The notes under the pieces: generated by a model
Database searches by the model: none
What the model saw: the letters and a program-made list of their open reading frames with translations, nothing else
What the model was told of the DNA's origin: nothing
Translations under genes and position numbers: made by a program
Origin: Desulfotignum sp032250905
Lineage (GTDB): Bacteria; Desulfobacterota; Desulfobacteria; Desulfobacterales; Desulfobacteraceae
Assembly (NCBI GenBank): GCA_032250905.1
Contig: JAVVEQ010000009.1
Location: 1 to 64,000, forward strand
Length of the DNA: 64,000 bases
Direction: 5' to 3'
Part shown: positions 50,590 to 59,536 of the stretch, in pieces
Numbering within the stretch: the first letter of the stretch is position 1
How the letters are laid out: each line of letters starts with the position of its first letter

Positions 50590-51555
50590 ATGACAAACAC
50601 ATCTGATCAGAATCAAGGCACTGCTGACAAAAAACGGTTGAGCAAGAAAGATTTTCTTCTTCCGGCACCCAAATCCAGAAATGCCAGTACCAAGGCCCTG
50701 GTCAAATCCGACCCCATTCAAAGTTACCTGAATGAAATCAACCGGTACCGGCTGCTGACAAGGGAAGAAGAGATCGAGCTGGGCAAGCGTATCCAGGAAG
50801 AAGGGGATCAGGAAGCCGCATATATCATGACCACATCCAACCTGCGGCTGGTGGTGAAGATCGCCCTGGAATTCCAGCGGATATGGATGCAGAATCTACT
50901 GGACCTGATCCAGGAAGGAAACATCGGACTGGTCCAGGCGGTCAAAAAGTTCGACCCGTATAAAAATGTGAAATTTTCCTATTATGCCTCCTTCTGGATC
51001 AAGGCCTATATTCTCAAGTTTATCATGGACAACTGGCGGATGGTGAAAATCGGCACCACCCAGGGACAGCGCAAACTGTTTTTCCGATTAAAAAAAGAAA
51101 AACAGCTGCTGATCGAACAGGGATTCGATCCCAAACCCAAACTGCTTTCCGAGCGTCTGGGCGTGTCTGAAAAAGAGGTGGTGGACATGGACCAGCGCCT
51201 GGCCAACTGGGATCTGTCCCTGGACGAACCCCTGAAAAACGATTCCAACACCGAACGGATCGAATTCATCAACACGGAATCAGATTCATCTGAGGACCAG
51301 ATGGCCAAAAAGGAAATTGAAGACATCCTTCACACCAAGATCAAAAAATTCAAACGTACCCTCAATGACCGGGAACTGGAAATTTTTGAACGGCGTATTT
51401 TTTCTGATTCTCCGCTGACCCTTCAGGAAATCGGGGAAACCTACAACATTTCCAGGGAAAGGGTCCGTCAGATTGAAAATAATATTCTAAAAAAAATGAA
51501 GGCTTTTTTCAAAAAAGACATGCCCGATTTCGACATGTACGACCATACCCAATAA
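50590..51555 (+). CDS. rpoH: RNA polymerase sigma factor RpoH (sigma-32 type)
   Basis: 321 residues. Region 1.2/2: PIQSYLNEINRYRLLTREEE, NLRLVVKIALEF, DLIQEGNIGLVQAVKKFDP and FSYYASFWIKAYI. The RpoH box is QRKLFFRLKKEK. Region 4 is LTLQEIGETYNISRERVRQIE. These together indicate the heat-shock sigma factor. The ribosome site is weak (AGG eight bases upstream). It heads a seven-gene plus-strand block; the next gene begins 26 bp later. Confidence 0.93.
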   Translation: MTNTSDQNQGTADKKRLSKKDFLLPAPKSRNASTKALVKSDPIQSYLNEINRYRLLTREEEIELGKRIQEEGDQEAAYIMTTSNLRLVVKIALEFQRIWMQNLLDLIQEGNIGLVQAVKKFDPYKNVKFSYYASFWIKAYILKFIMDNWRMVKIGTTQGQRKLFFRLKKEKQLLIEQGFDPKPKLLSERLGVSEKEVVDMDQRLANWDLSLDEPLKNDSNTERIEFINTESDSSEDQMAKKEIEDILHTKIKKFKRTLNDRELEIFERRIFSDSPLTLQEIGETYNISRERVRQIENNILKKMKAFFKKDMPDFDMYDHTQ

Positions 51556-51581
51556 CCAACCTCTACAGGGTGATCTATTTC

Positions 51582-53438
51582 ATGACCAAGGCAACGATTC
51601 ATGTACTCTTTATTTTGATGATCCTTCTGGGTTTATCCGGATGCAGCCCGATTCAGCACGCCCCTGTGAACCCGGAAACCCCTGAAACCCTTCCGGCCCA
51701 GTTGGTTCCGGACCTGCCATCGCCGGACCCTTCAGTGTCTGATGACACAGTTCCTCCCGGCCCCTGGGTCCAGGATCCCGGAATGTCGGCCCGGTATCAT
51801 TATCTCACGTTTTTGATACTGCATCGGGAAAACCGGTTGGATGACGCGCTGGCAGCCCTTGAGAAAGCCATTGATCTGGACCCCGACGCCTCGTATCTGA
51901 AACGGGACCGAATCCGGACATATTTAGGTATGGGAAATGACGACACCGCACTGTCTCTGGCTGAGTCCCTGGTGAAACAGGATCCAGATAATGTGGAAAA
52001 CCTGCTCATGCTGGTCCGCCTGAGAAAAGAGGATATTCGTGAACCGGAAATGTATCCGCTGTTGGAACGGATTCTGGAACTGGACCCGAAAAACAGGGAA
52101 ACTTACCTGAGGCTGGGCAAAATTTATATGGACAACCAGCAGATTCCGGAAGCCCTGGAACTGTTCACCCGAATGGCAGCCCAGCTGCCCGATTATTATG
52201 TGGCTCATTTTTACCTGGGTGAAGCCCATTTTCTTTCAGGGAATTACAAAGCCGCGGAACAGGCCTTTTTAAAAACCATCGACCTGGAACCGGAACTGAT
52301 CGAACCCCGACTCCGGCTGGTGGATATGCTTCGGGATCCGGAAAACCCGGCCGGCGAGTCCGATCCGGACAAACTGCTTGAGCTTTATGAGCAGATCCTT
52401 GCCATTGAACCGGAAAATGACCGGGCATTGCTGGAAACCGCACTGCTGTATCATAAAACCGGACAAACCGATCTGGCGGCGCAACAGTTAGAGGAACTGG
52501 GAAAACAGGCCCGGCACAACACCCGACTGCTCATGACCGCAGTGGATCTTTATCTGTCGCAGAAACGGTATGCGGATGCCGTGATTGTATTTTCAGGGAT
52601 GTATCCGGCAGATCCGGACGACGACAACTTCAACTTTTTTCTGGGCATGGCATATGAATCCAGCCAGAAGCCTGAAAAGGCCATCGAACATTACCTCAAG
52701 GTTTCCCCGGCCCACCCCCAGTACAAAAAAACCCTTCTGACCATTGGATTTCTATATCGGGAGATCGGTCAGACAGACAAAGCGGTCGCCTTTCTGGAAC
52801 ACCATCATCAACAGTCCCCTGAAGATATCGACATTCTCACCTATCTGGCCGCGTTCTATGAAAAAGAAAATCAGCTGGGAAAGGCCATGCGCCTGCTTTC
52901 CAAAGGCCTGAAAAATGCGCCGGAAAACACATCTCTGCTGTTCCGGCTGGGAGCGGTCCAGGACAAAGCCGGTCGCAAGGATGAAAGTATCGCCACCATG
53001 AAAGAAGTGATCCGCCTGGATCCGGAAGATGCCTCGGCACTCAATTATCTGGGCTATACCTATGCGGATCTGGGAATTCATCTGGACCAGGCCGAAACAC
53101 TCATTCGAAGGGCCCTGGAAATCAAACCCGATGACGGTTATATCATTGACAGCATGGGATGGGTCTATTACCAGCAGGGAAAATATGACAAGGCCGTGGA
53201 TTACCTGGAACGGGCTGCCGAGCTGACCAATGATGAGGCCATCATTTCAGCGCACCTGGCTGACGCCTATGTCAAAACCGGACAGACCATCAAAGCGCTG
53301 CAAGCCTATCACAAAGCGTTGCTCCATGCCGAAGAATCAGATACCGATCTCATTTCCCGGGTGACTGGAAAAATAAAATTTCTCGAACAACAGGTCCAGA
53401 ACCCCCAAGCAGACCACGCTGTCGAACCCCTCCCATGA
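51582..53438 (+). CDS. TPR-repeat lipoprotein
   Basis: 618 residues from the ATG at 51582; a GTG at 51570 is an alternative. Lipoprotein signal peptide with lipobox LSGC (Cys21). After a proline-rich linker there are about 14 tetratricopeptide-like repeats in register, for example ALAALEKAIDLDPDASYLKR, AVAFLEHHHQQSPEDIDILT and YLGYTYADLGIHLDQAE. It probably acts as a scaffold on the periplasmic face of the envelope. It overlaps the next lipoprotein gene by 4 bp. Confidence 0.88.
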   Translation: MTKATIHVLFILMILLGLSGCSPIQHAPVNPETPETLPAQLVPDLPSPDPSVSDDTVPPGPWVQDPGMSARYHYLTFLILHRENRLDDALAALEKAIDLDPDASYLKRDRIRTYLGMGNDDTALSLAESLVKQDPDNVENLLMLVRLRKEDIREPEMYPLLERILELDPKNRETYLRLGKIYMDNQQIPEALELFTRMAAQLPDYYVAHFYLGEAHFLSGNYKAAEQAFLKTIDLEPELIEPRLRLVDMLRDPENPAGESDPDKLLELYEQILAIEPENDRALLETALLYHKTGQTDLAAQQLEELGKQARHNTRLLMTAVDLYLSQKRYADAVIVFSGMYPADPDDDNFNFFLGMAYESSQKPEKAIEHYLKVSPAHPQYKKTLLTIGFLYREIGQTDKAVAFLEHHHQQSPEDIDILTYLAAFYEKENQLGKAMRLLSKGLKNAPENTSLLFRLGAVQDKAGRKDESIATMKEVIRLDPEDASALNYLGYTYADLGIHLDQAETLIRRALEIKPDDGYIIDSMGWVYYQQGKYDKAVDYLERAAELTNDEAIISAHLADAYVKTGQTIKALQAYHKALLHAEESDTDLISRVTGKIKFLEQQVQNPQADHAVEPLP

Positions 53439-54193
53439 AATCTCTGCCCGCCTTTTTGTTCATCTGCCTGATGTCCTTGGCCTGCCTGGCCGGGTGCGGT
53501 ATTCCACGGCCCCAGACCGACCCTGCCCTGGATGCAGCTGCCCTGGCTTTGGCCGAAGGTGTGAGGGATCTGAACCGGGATATCGTAACCAGTAAAGGCC
53601 TTGCACATCTGCGTCTGGAAACAACCAGCGGTATCCAGACGTTTCAGATGGCCTGGGCCGCCCAGGCCCCGGACCGGCTCCGTCTCACATTCACCGCCCT
53701 GGCCAGTCCCATTGAAACCATTGTCGCAGACGGCAGTCAGGTGATCCTTGTTTCTCATACCGGCCGTCACAGACCACATACCACGACATCCAGTGATCCA
53801 GACCTGGAACCCTATACCGGCGTTCCGTTGAAACTGTCCGACCTGACCCGCCTGCTTCTCGGACAGATTCCGGTCCAGCGGTTCAGCAATGCCTGGTTTA
53901 CCTCTGAAGACGCTACAAGGGTTCAACTCCACAGACGATTTGCCTCAGAGTTTCAGGAACTTATTCTGGCACCAAACCAGCCGATCGAGACGCTTCTCCT
54001 GAAAAACAGAGATGATGGGATTCGGTACGAGATCCGCTATCATGCGTTTAACAGAATAGACAACCGGCAGATACCGGTAAATCTGACCATTGCCGACGGC
54101 AATGGTCAGCAGGCCCGGATTGCCATCAAACGATTCTGGGCCAATGTCCCGGTGAAAGAATCGGTTTTCCAGTTGACACCCTTTGGATCATGA
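53435..54193 (+). CDS. LolB-like outer-membrane lipoprotein
   Basis: 252 residues with lipobox CLAGC (Cys21). The mature part looks like the LolB/LppX lipid-binding half-barrel: HLRLETTSGIQTFQMAWAAQ, DRLRLTFTALASPIETIV and the C-terminal AIKRFWANVPVKESVFQLTP. Specific function unknown; it may help deliver lipoproteins or lipids to the outer membrane. It is coupled to the TPR lipoprotein upstream. Confidence 0.8.
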   Translation: MKSLPAFLFICLMSLACLAGCGIPRPQTDPALDAAALALAEGVRDLNRDIVTSKGLAHLRLETTSGIQTFQMAWAAQAPDRLRLTFTALASPIETIVADGSQVILVSHTGRHRPHTTTSSDPDLEPYTGVPLKLSDLTRLLLGQIPVQRFSNAWFTSEDATRVQLHRRFASEFQELILAPNQPIETLLLKNRDDGIRYEIRYHAFNRIDNRQIPVNLTIADGNGQQARIAIKRFWANVPVKESVFQLTPFGS

Positions 54194-54246
54194 CAATAAT
54201 AGATGTTGATTTCAACCGTATATCTCTTGCAAGGAGTACAGGATAA

Positions 54247-55116
54247 ATGATTCACGACAGTGTAGACAAAGCCAAGAAACCCCAGGGGTGTTCCTCCCAG
54301 AACAATGAAATGGCACGGAAACAGCAGGAACAGCAGGCCATGATAAAAGACAACCTGGCCAAAATCAAACACAAGATTTTTGTTCTGTCAGGAAAGGGCG
54401 GTGTCGGGAAAAGCAGTGTATCCGCCAACCTGGCTGCGGTATTGTCCAAAAAAGGATATAAAACCGGTCTCATGGATGTGGATGTCCATGGTCCTTCCAT
54501 CGCCCAGATGCTGGGAATGACCGAACTGCTGGATATTACTCCGGATCAGCAGCGACTGGTTCCCAAGCAGGTGAATGAGAACCTCAAGGTTGTTTCGGTT
54601 CAGGCCCTGATGCAGGACAAGGATCAGGCCATCATCTGGCGGGGACCGGCCAAAGCCGGTATGATTCAGCAGTTCGTGGGCATGGTGGACTGGGGGGACC
54701 TGGATTTTCTGATTATTGACGCCCCGCCGGGTACCGGTGATGAGCCCCTGACCGTGGTACAGACCATTCCAGAGGCTCTGGGTGTCATCGTGACCACTCC
54801 CCAGGAAGTGGCGTTGGCCGATATCCGCAAATCGATCTCATTCTGCAAAACCGTGAAACTTAAAACATTGGGCATTGTGGAAAACATGTCCGGGTTCAAC
54901 TGCCCCCACTGCAATGAACCCATTGATCTGTTCATGCATGGCGGGGGTGAAAAAACTGCCAGGGAACAGGGTCTGACTTTCCTGGGATCCATTCCGTTCG
55001 ATATTGGAGTGGTCGTTTCCGGCGACCAGGGCGTACCCATCATGTTCCAGGACAAGGAAACCCCTTTCACAAAGGCTTTTTCAACGGTGGTGGACAACAT
55101 CACCAAACAATTGTAA
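54247..55116 (+). CDS. mrp: Mrp/NBP35-type Fe-S carrier P-loop ATPase
   Basis: 289 residues. Deviant Walker A SGKGGVGKSSVSANLA near residues 48-63, switch DVDVHGPSIAQMLG, DAPPGTGDEP, and the CxxC cluster motif FNCPHCNEP. The N-terminal DUF59 domain of longer Mrp proteins is missing; a short Cys-containing tail (PQGCSSQNN) precedes the ATPase, as in NBP35-type proteins. It binds and transfers Fe-S clusters in the cytoplasm. Ribosome site AAGGAG. Confidence 0.93.
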   Translation: MIHDSVDKAKKPQGCSSQNNEMARKQQEQQAMIKDNLAKIKHKIFVLSGKGGVGKSSVSANLAAVLSKKGYKTGLMDVDVHGPSIAQMLGMTELLDITPDQQRLVPKQVNENLKVVSVQALMQDKDQAIIWRGPAKAGMIQQFVGMVDWGDLDFLIIDAPPGTGDEPLTVVQTIPEALGVIVTTPQEVALADIRKSISFCKTVKLKTLGIVENMSGFNCPHCNEPIDLFMHGGGEKTAREQGLTFLGSIPFDIGVVVSGDQGVPIMFQDKETPFTKAFSTVVDNITKQL

Positions 55117-55143
55117 TCCACCCCTTAACCACCCGGGACTGCC

Positions 55144-56313
55144 TTGAATGACCGCTTGAAAAAAACCAGGGATTTGCAGCCGCTTCTGAACCAAATCGAA
55201 CAGAATGCCCTGCGGTCCCTGGCCTGTCCTTCCAGCTCCGCGGTTCGGAGGCATCCGGAAAAACGATCTCACAACGAATACCGCCAGGCTTTCAGCCAGG
55301 ATGCCGACCGGATTCTCAATTCCCTGGCCTTTACCCGTTACATCGATAAAACCCAGGTGTTTTCCCTGATCCAAAACGATCATCTCACCCACCGGGTCCT
55401 GCATGTGCAGCTGCTGTCACGGGTGGCCCGGACCATCGGCCGGCACCTGGGTCTCAACCAGGATCTGATCGAGGCGGCAGCCCTGGGCCATGACATCGGC
55501 CACCCCCCGTTCGGTCATGATGGAGAACGGTTTCTCTCGCGGCTCACCCACGCACACCACGCCGGATATTTTCACCACAATGTCCAGAGCATTCAGTTTC
55601 TGGACAGCATCGAACGCAACGGCGCCGGATGGAATTTAAGCCTCCAGACCCTGGATGCCATTTTATGCCATGACGGGGAAACCCATGATCGCAAACTCTT
55701 CCCCCAGGGACCCCGCACGTTTAACGACCTGGATAACATGATCCAGACCTTTTGCCGGACCGAACAGATCGGATTTTCTCCCATGACACTGGAAGGATGC
55801 GTGGTTCGCATGGCAGACACCATCAGTTATATTGGCCGGGATCTGGAAGACGGCATCCGGCTGGGCCTGATCACCCGGGACCGGATCCCGGACACCTGCC
55901 GCAATATTCTTGGAACCACCAACGGCACCATTGTGTTCAACCTGGTGACCGACCTGATTGCCAACAGCCTGGATCAGCCGTTCATCGGATTTTCAGATGA
56001 GGTGGCCGATGCCCTGGAAACCCTTAAACGGTTCAATTACCAACATATCTATAAAAACCCTGCCATCAAGCAGCACCTGAAACCCATCGGCATCATTTAT
56101 GACCATCTGTTTCAACAGTATCTCACGGATCTGGAAAAGGACAACCGATCCTCTTTCATTTTCACCCAATTTCTGGCCGGCATGTCCGACACATACCGGA
56201 ACACCCATTCTTCAGCTCAGATCGTCCGGGATTTCATCTCCGGAATGACCGATTCCTATTTTATCCGCCAGGCACCGGAACAAATGCGGCCCCAGGCAGT
56301 GGATCATGTTTGA
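55144..56313 (+). CDS. dgt: HD-domain dNTP triphosphohydrolase-like protein
   Basis: 389 residues from a TTG at 55144 (GGGA upstream); an in-frame stop at 55126 excludes longer forms. HD motifs: HRVLHVQLLSRVARTIGRHL, LGHDIGHPPFGHDGERFL and RMADTISYIGRDLEDGIRLG. The family is deoxyguanosinetriphosphate triphosphohydrolase-like; it cleaves dNTPs to nucleoside and triphosphate. It overlaps the UPF0280 gene by 8 bp. Confidence 0.88.
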   Translation: MNDRLKKTRDLQPLLNQIEQNALRSLACPSSSAVRRHPEKRSHNEYRQAFSQDADRILNSLAFTRYIDKTQVFSLIQNDHLTHRVLHVQLLSRVARTIGRHLGLNQDLIEAAALGHDIGHPPFGHDGERFLSRLTHAHHAGYFHHNVQSIQFLDSIERNGAGWNLSLQTLDAILCHDGETHDRKLFPQGPRTFNDLDNMIQTFCRTEQIGFSPMTLEGCVVRMADTISYIGRDLEDGIRLGLITRDRIPDTCRNILGTTNGTIVFNLVTDLIANSLDQPFIGFSDEVADALETLKRFNYQHIYKNPAIKQHLKPIGIIYDHLFQQYLTDLEKDNRSSFIFTQFLAGMSDTYRNTHSSAQIVRDFISGMTDSYFIRQAPEQMRPQAVDHV

Positions 56314-57031
56314 AAACCGGCGCATCTACCGGCAGCAGCATCACAAACAGGGCCTGACCGCCTTTGAAATAACGGTGCAGGAGACCAACCTGCATATCCA
56401 GGCCAACACCGACCTTTCCGGTCCGGCCATCCAGGCAGTGACCCGGTGCCGGGGGCAGATCCAGGCATATATCAGGCAACACCCTGTATTCAGAACCGCA
56501 CTGCTGCCCATCGAGGTATCTGACACCGCCCCGCCCATCATCCGGGAGATGGCACTGGCCACAAGGGCCGCACAGGTCGGACCCATGGCCGCCGTTGCCG
56601 GGGCTGTGGCAGAATATACCGGCCGGTATCTGTTGTCATTTTCTCCGGAAGTGGTGGTGGAAAACGGCGGAGATATTTTTATCTATTCCCGGACCGGCAC
56701 CCTGCTGACCATCTTTGCCGGCCGATCCCCTTTCAGCCTGACCACCGGCATACAGATCCCCCGGCAGTCCCATTGCTTTGGTATCTGCACCTCATCCGGG
56801 ACATTCGGACATTCCCAAAGCTTTGGCAAAGCCGATGCTGTCATGGTCATGGCCCGGTCCTGCCTGCTGGCGGATGCCGCAGCCACGGGTCTTGCCAATC
56901 AGGTGACCACAGGGGATGATATTGCCCCTGCCCTGGAAACCGGCAAACAGATTTCCGGAGTTCAGGGCCTGGTCATTATCAAGGATACCCGGATCGGGCT
57001 GTGGGGCGATTTAAGACTGGTCAAACTCTGA
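56306..57031 (+). CDS. UPF0280 (ApbE-related) family protein
   Basis: 241 residues. Conserved blocks: RQQHHKQGLTAFEITVQETNL start, REMALATRAAQVGPMAAVAGA, VVENGGDIFIYS, GICTSSGTFGHSQSFGKADA and the late DAAATGLANQV. The ENGGD block resembles ApbE flavin transferases. Activity is not established; it may attach a flavin or modify a cofactor. It overlaps dgt by 8 bp. Confidence 0.85.
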   Translation: MFENRRIYRQQHHKQGLTAFEITVQETNLHIQANTDLSGPAIQAVTRCRGQIQAYIRQHPVFRTALLPIEVSDTAPPIIREMALATRAAQVGPMAAVAGAVAEYTGRYLLSFSPEVVVENGGDIFIYSRTGTLLTIFAGRSPFSLTTGIQIPRQSHCFGICTSSGTFGHSQSFGKADAVMVMARSCLLADAAATGLANQVTTGDDIAPALETGKQISGVQGLVIIKDTRIGLWGDLRLVKL

Positions 57032-57148
57032 CATAAACACGGCACGCCTTTTCAGTCGGTTATCCATTCATTGCAATCCCGGGCGTGATCTGGTAAAAAC
57101 ACACTGACTGTCTTTTTAAACACCGCAGGTATCAGGGTACCACATATT

Positions 57149-58465
57149 ATGGAACGATTATTGGTCATATGCGTTGCCGCAGGAATCGGGACCGCTTTCT
57201 ATTACTGGTTTTCCTGGATGCTGAAAAAAAACCGCATGCAGGGCTATGTTCGAACCCATCAATGGCTGCTGCATCCCAATGCCATCTGTTACTGGAGGAC
57301 CGGACTGGCCCTGGTCGGTTTCTTTCTGTACTTCTGGACAGAATATCAATCGGCCGCCATCATCATTTTCACCTTTGCCGCCATTATGGACGGGGTGGAC
57401 GGTCTGGTGGCAAGAGGATGCAATCTGGTCTCCCGGCTGGGTGAATGGCTGGATCCTCTGTGTGACAAGCTGACGTACCTGCCGCCGCTTCTGGGATTTG
57501 CCTATGCCGGCATTATTTCGGTGAAACTGATGTGGATTCTGGTGGGCATTGAAATATTCGGCCAGTTTGCCGCCCGCAGGCTCCTGACCCTGATGAAGAC
57601 ATCCGTTGCTGCCAACAATTTCGGCAAAATCAAGGCCATTATCTGTTTCGGCCTGGTGATTTTCTGTGCCCTGTTGGATGCCAACCCCCATATCATCCAC
57701 ATGGGCAACCAGATTCTGCTGGCCTGTATCATTCTATCGGCTGCCTCCATTGTATTCAAATTTATTCCCAACCGGCTGTATGCGGACATCCTTTCCATGC
57801 TTAATTTCTCCTGCGGTCTGGCCAGCCTCGTATTGACCTATCACGAATTTTTCGGCCGGGCCGTCATCGTCATTATCATGGGACAGCTGTTCGACCTGTT
57901 TGACGGCCGGATGGCGGAAAAACACGGAGGGACCAAATACGGCCCTTACCTGGACGACATCGCGGATTTTGTCAGTTTCGGGGTGGCACCCGCCTATATG
58001 CTGCTGAAAATCGGCCATTCTTCATGGGCCTGGATGTTTGCACTCATCTACATCACCGGCGTGGCATTTCGACTCATCCGTTTTCTGTTTGTAGACAAAA
58101 AGCGCACCGACCTGCCCCCGGGAGTATTCAACGGCCTGCCCTGCCCGGCCGGCGCACTGCTGTTACTGGGTGCCATCCTGCTGGTGCCTGCCCAGTATGT
58201 GTGGCCGGTGGTAGTGCTGACTACCGGCCTCATGGTGAGCACCCTCCGGTTTGCCCATCTGGGACGTCTGATCCTGAAACAGGTTCCCAAACCAATGTTT
58301 TACACCATCAGCGCGGCCATCATCGTGATCATCGCTTTTGTGCTGAAAACCCGGAACGGGGAAGTGTTCGGAGGCGTCATTCTGGGATCGGTTGTAATTT
58401 ACATGGTGATCGGCAGGGTGTGTATCCAGAAAGTCCTGACATCGGAACCTACCACCAGGCACTGA
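57149..58465 (+). CDS. Protein with two CDP-alcohol phosphatidyltransferase domains
   Basis: 438 residues, mostly membrane helices. The first half has a perfect motif D84-G-x2-A88-R89-x8-G98-x3-D102-x3-D106 (in MDGVDGLVARGCNL...). The second half carries a PssA-style motif D252-G-RM-A256-E257-x7-G265-x3-D269-x3-D273, continuing ADFVSFGVAP. There the usual Arg is Glu and the spacing is one residue shorter. Family enzymes displace CMP from CDP-diacylglycerol with an alcohol. N-terminal PgsA-like plus C-terminal PssA-like domains suggest a fused bifunctional enzyme, or one catalytic and one substrate-binding half. It converges on, and overlaps by 17 bp, the YqaA-like gene. Confidence 0.85.
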   Translation: MERLLVICVAAGIGTAFYYWFSWMLKKNRMQGYVRTHQWLLHPNAICYWRTGLALVGFFLYFWTEYQSAAIIIFTFAAIMDGVDGLVARGCNLVSRLGEWLDPLCDKLTYLPPLLGFAYAGIISVKLMWILVGIEIFGQFAARRLLTLMKTSVAANNFGKIKAIICFGLVIFCALLDANPHIIHMGNQILLACIILSAASIVFKFIPNRLYADILSMLNFSCGLASLVLTYHEFFGRAVIVIIMGQLFDLFDGRMAEKHGGTKYGPYLDDIADFVSFGVAPAYMLLKIGHSSWAWMFALIYITGVAFRLIRFLFVDKKRTDLPPGVFNGLPCPAGALLLLGAILLVPAQYVWPVVVLTTGLMVSTLRFAHLGRLILKQVPKPMFYTISAAIIVIIAFVLKTRNGEVFGGVILGSVVIYMVIGRVCIQKVLTSEPTTRH

Positions 58466-58871
58466 AAAAAATCACAGCCAGGTACCTCAGACCCTTGCCG
58501 ATGGCCACCAGGACGATAAACACCTTAAGCCGGACATTCATGATGCCTGCCACCAGGGTCAATGGGTCTCCCCCGATCGGCAGCCAGGCCATCAGCAGGG
58601 TCCAGATGCCATATCGCTGAAACCAGGCCTGGGCCCGGGCAATCTGGGCAGGGCTGAAATAAAACCAGACCCGATGCTGGAATCTGAGCAGATATCGCCC
58701 CATCCACCAGTTCACCACAGAACCCAGGGTATTACCGGTGGTGGCCACCCAAAACAGAAGATATGGATCATGGCCCTGGCGCAGCAGTGCGAACAGCATC
58801 ACCTCGGAATAAAACGGCAGAATAGTGGCGGCCAGAAACGCGGACCCAAAGAGCAGCAGGACAGAAATCAT
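58449..58871 (-). CDS. YqaA/DedA-family (SNARE-associated) membrane protein
   Basis: 140 residues from the ATG at 58871 (GGAGGGG upstream). It has about four membrane helices and the family core ATTGNTLGSVVNWWMGRYLL, then WLPIGGDPLTLVAGIMNVRL with the conserved GD and re-entrant glycines. DedA relatives flip or export lipids in the cytoplasmic membrane. The start overlaps the stop of the amidotransferase gene (ATGA), so both are coupled. Confidence 0.85.
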   Translation of the reverse strand: MISVLLLFGSAFLAATILPFYSEVMLFALLRQGHDPYLLFWVATTGNTLGSVVNWWMGRYLLRFQHRVWFYFSPAQIARAQAWFQRYGIWTLLMAWLPIGGDPLTLVAGIMNVRLKVFIVLVAIGKGLRYLAVIFFSAWW

Positions 58872-59536
58872 CCCCACCCCTCCCGGACCAGCCATTTAAA
58901 AAGGGCGAACTGCGCCGGTACATAGAACAGATATTCCGGATGCCACTGGACCCCGATGATCTTCTGGCCGGTATTTGTCTCCACTGCCTGGATAATGCCG
59001 TCCAGATCCCGGCCCACCGTCTGAAGCCCTCTGCCGGGTTCCCGGATTGCCTGATGATGCAGGCTGTTGACCCGGATGTTCTGTTTCCCGCAGATACGTG
59101 CCAGGCGGGCGGCCGGTTCAATTTTGACCTGTTTGGTGGGCAGCAGTCCCGGCCGATTATAGGTCAGATGTCTCAAAGCCCGGATATCCTGATGCAGGTT
59201 GCCGCCCAGCACCACGTTGATGAGCTGGGCACCCCGGCAGATGCCCAGCAGAGGAATTTTGTGATGCAGGGCATACCGGATCCACCGTATTTCCAGCAGA
59301 TCCCGGTCCGGATCATATACGACAGGACTGGTGAGATCCCCAGCATAATGTTCCGGTGAAATATCATTGCCTCCCCCGATAATCAACGCATCCAGGGTTT
59401 CATCTGCAGTGCCGTGCCGGGTACTGATACGCATGGGAGACGCCCCGGCCAGGTGCAGGGCCGTTCGGGTACACCACCAGGCCGGGGCCCAGCGGCGGGC
59501 GGAACCGGTTACGCCAACACGTGGTCGCAAAGCCAT
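58868..59536 (-). CDS. Class I glutamine amidotransferase-like hydrolase (peptidase C26/PuuD-like)
   Basis: 222 residues from the ATG at 59536 (an ATG at 59557 is possible). Nucleophile cysteine in LLGICRGAQLINV, histidine in VNSLHHQAIRE and the catalytic His/Glu pair in GVQWHPEYLF. ALIIGGGNDISPEHY is typical of gamma-glutamyl hydrolases such as PuuD. It probably cleaves a gamma-glutamyl amide or peptide linkage. It overlaps the amidoligase end by 28 bp and YqaA-like by 4 bp. Confidence 0.87.
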   Translation of the reverse strand: MALRPRVGVTGSARRWAPAWWCTRTALHLAGASPMRISTRHGTADETLDALIIGGGNDISPEHYAGDLTSPVVYDPDRDLLEIRWIRYALHHKIPLLGICRGAQLINVVLGGNLHQDIRALRHLTYNRPGLLPTKQVKIEPAARLARICGKQNIRVNSLHHQAIREPGRGLQTVGRDLDGIIQAVETNTGQKIIGVQWHPEYLFYVPAQFALFKWLVREGWG

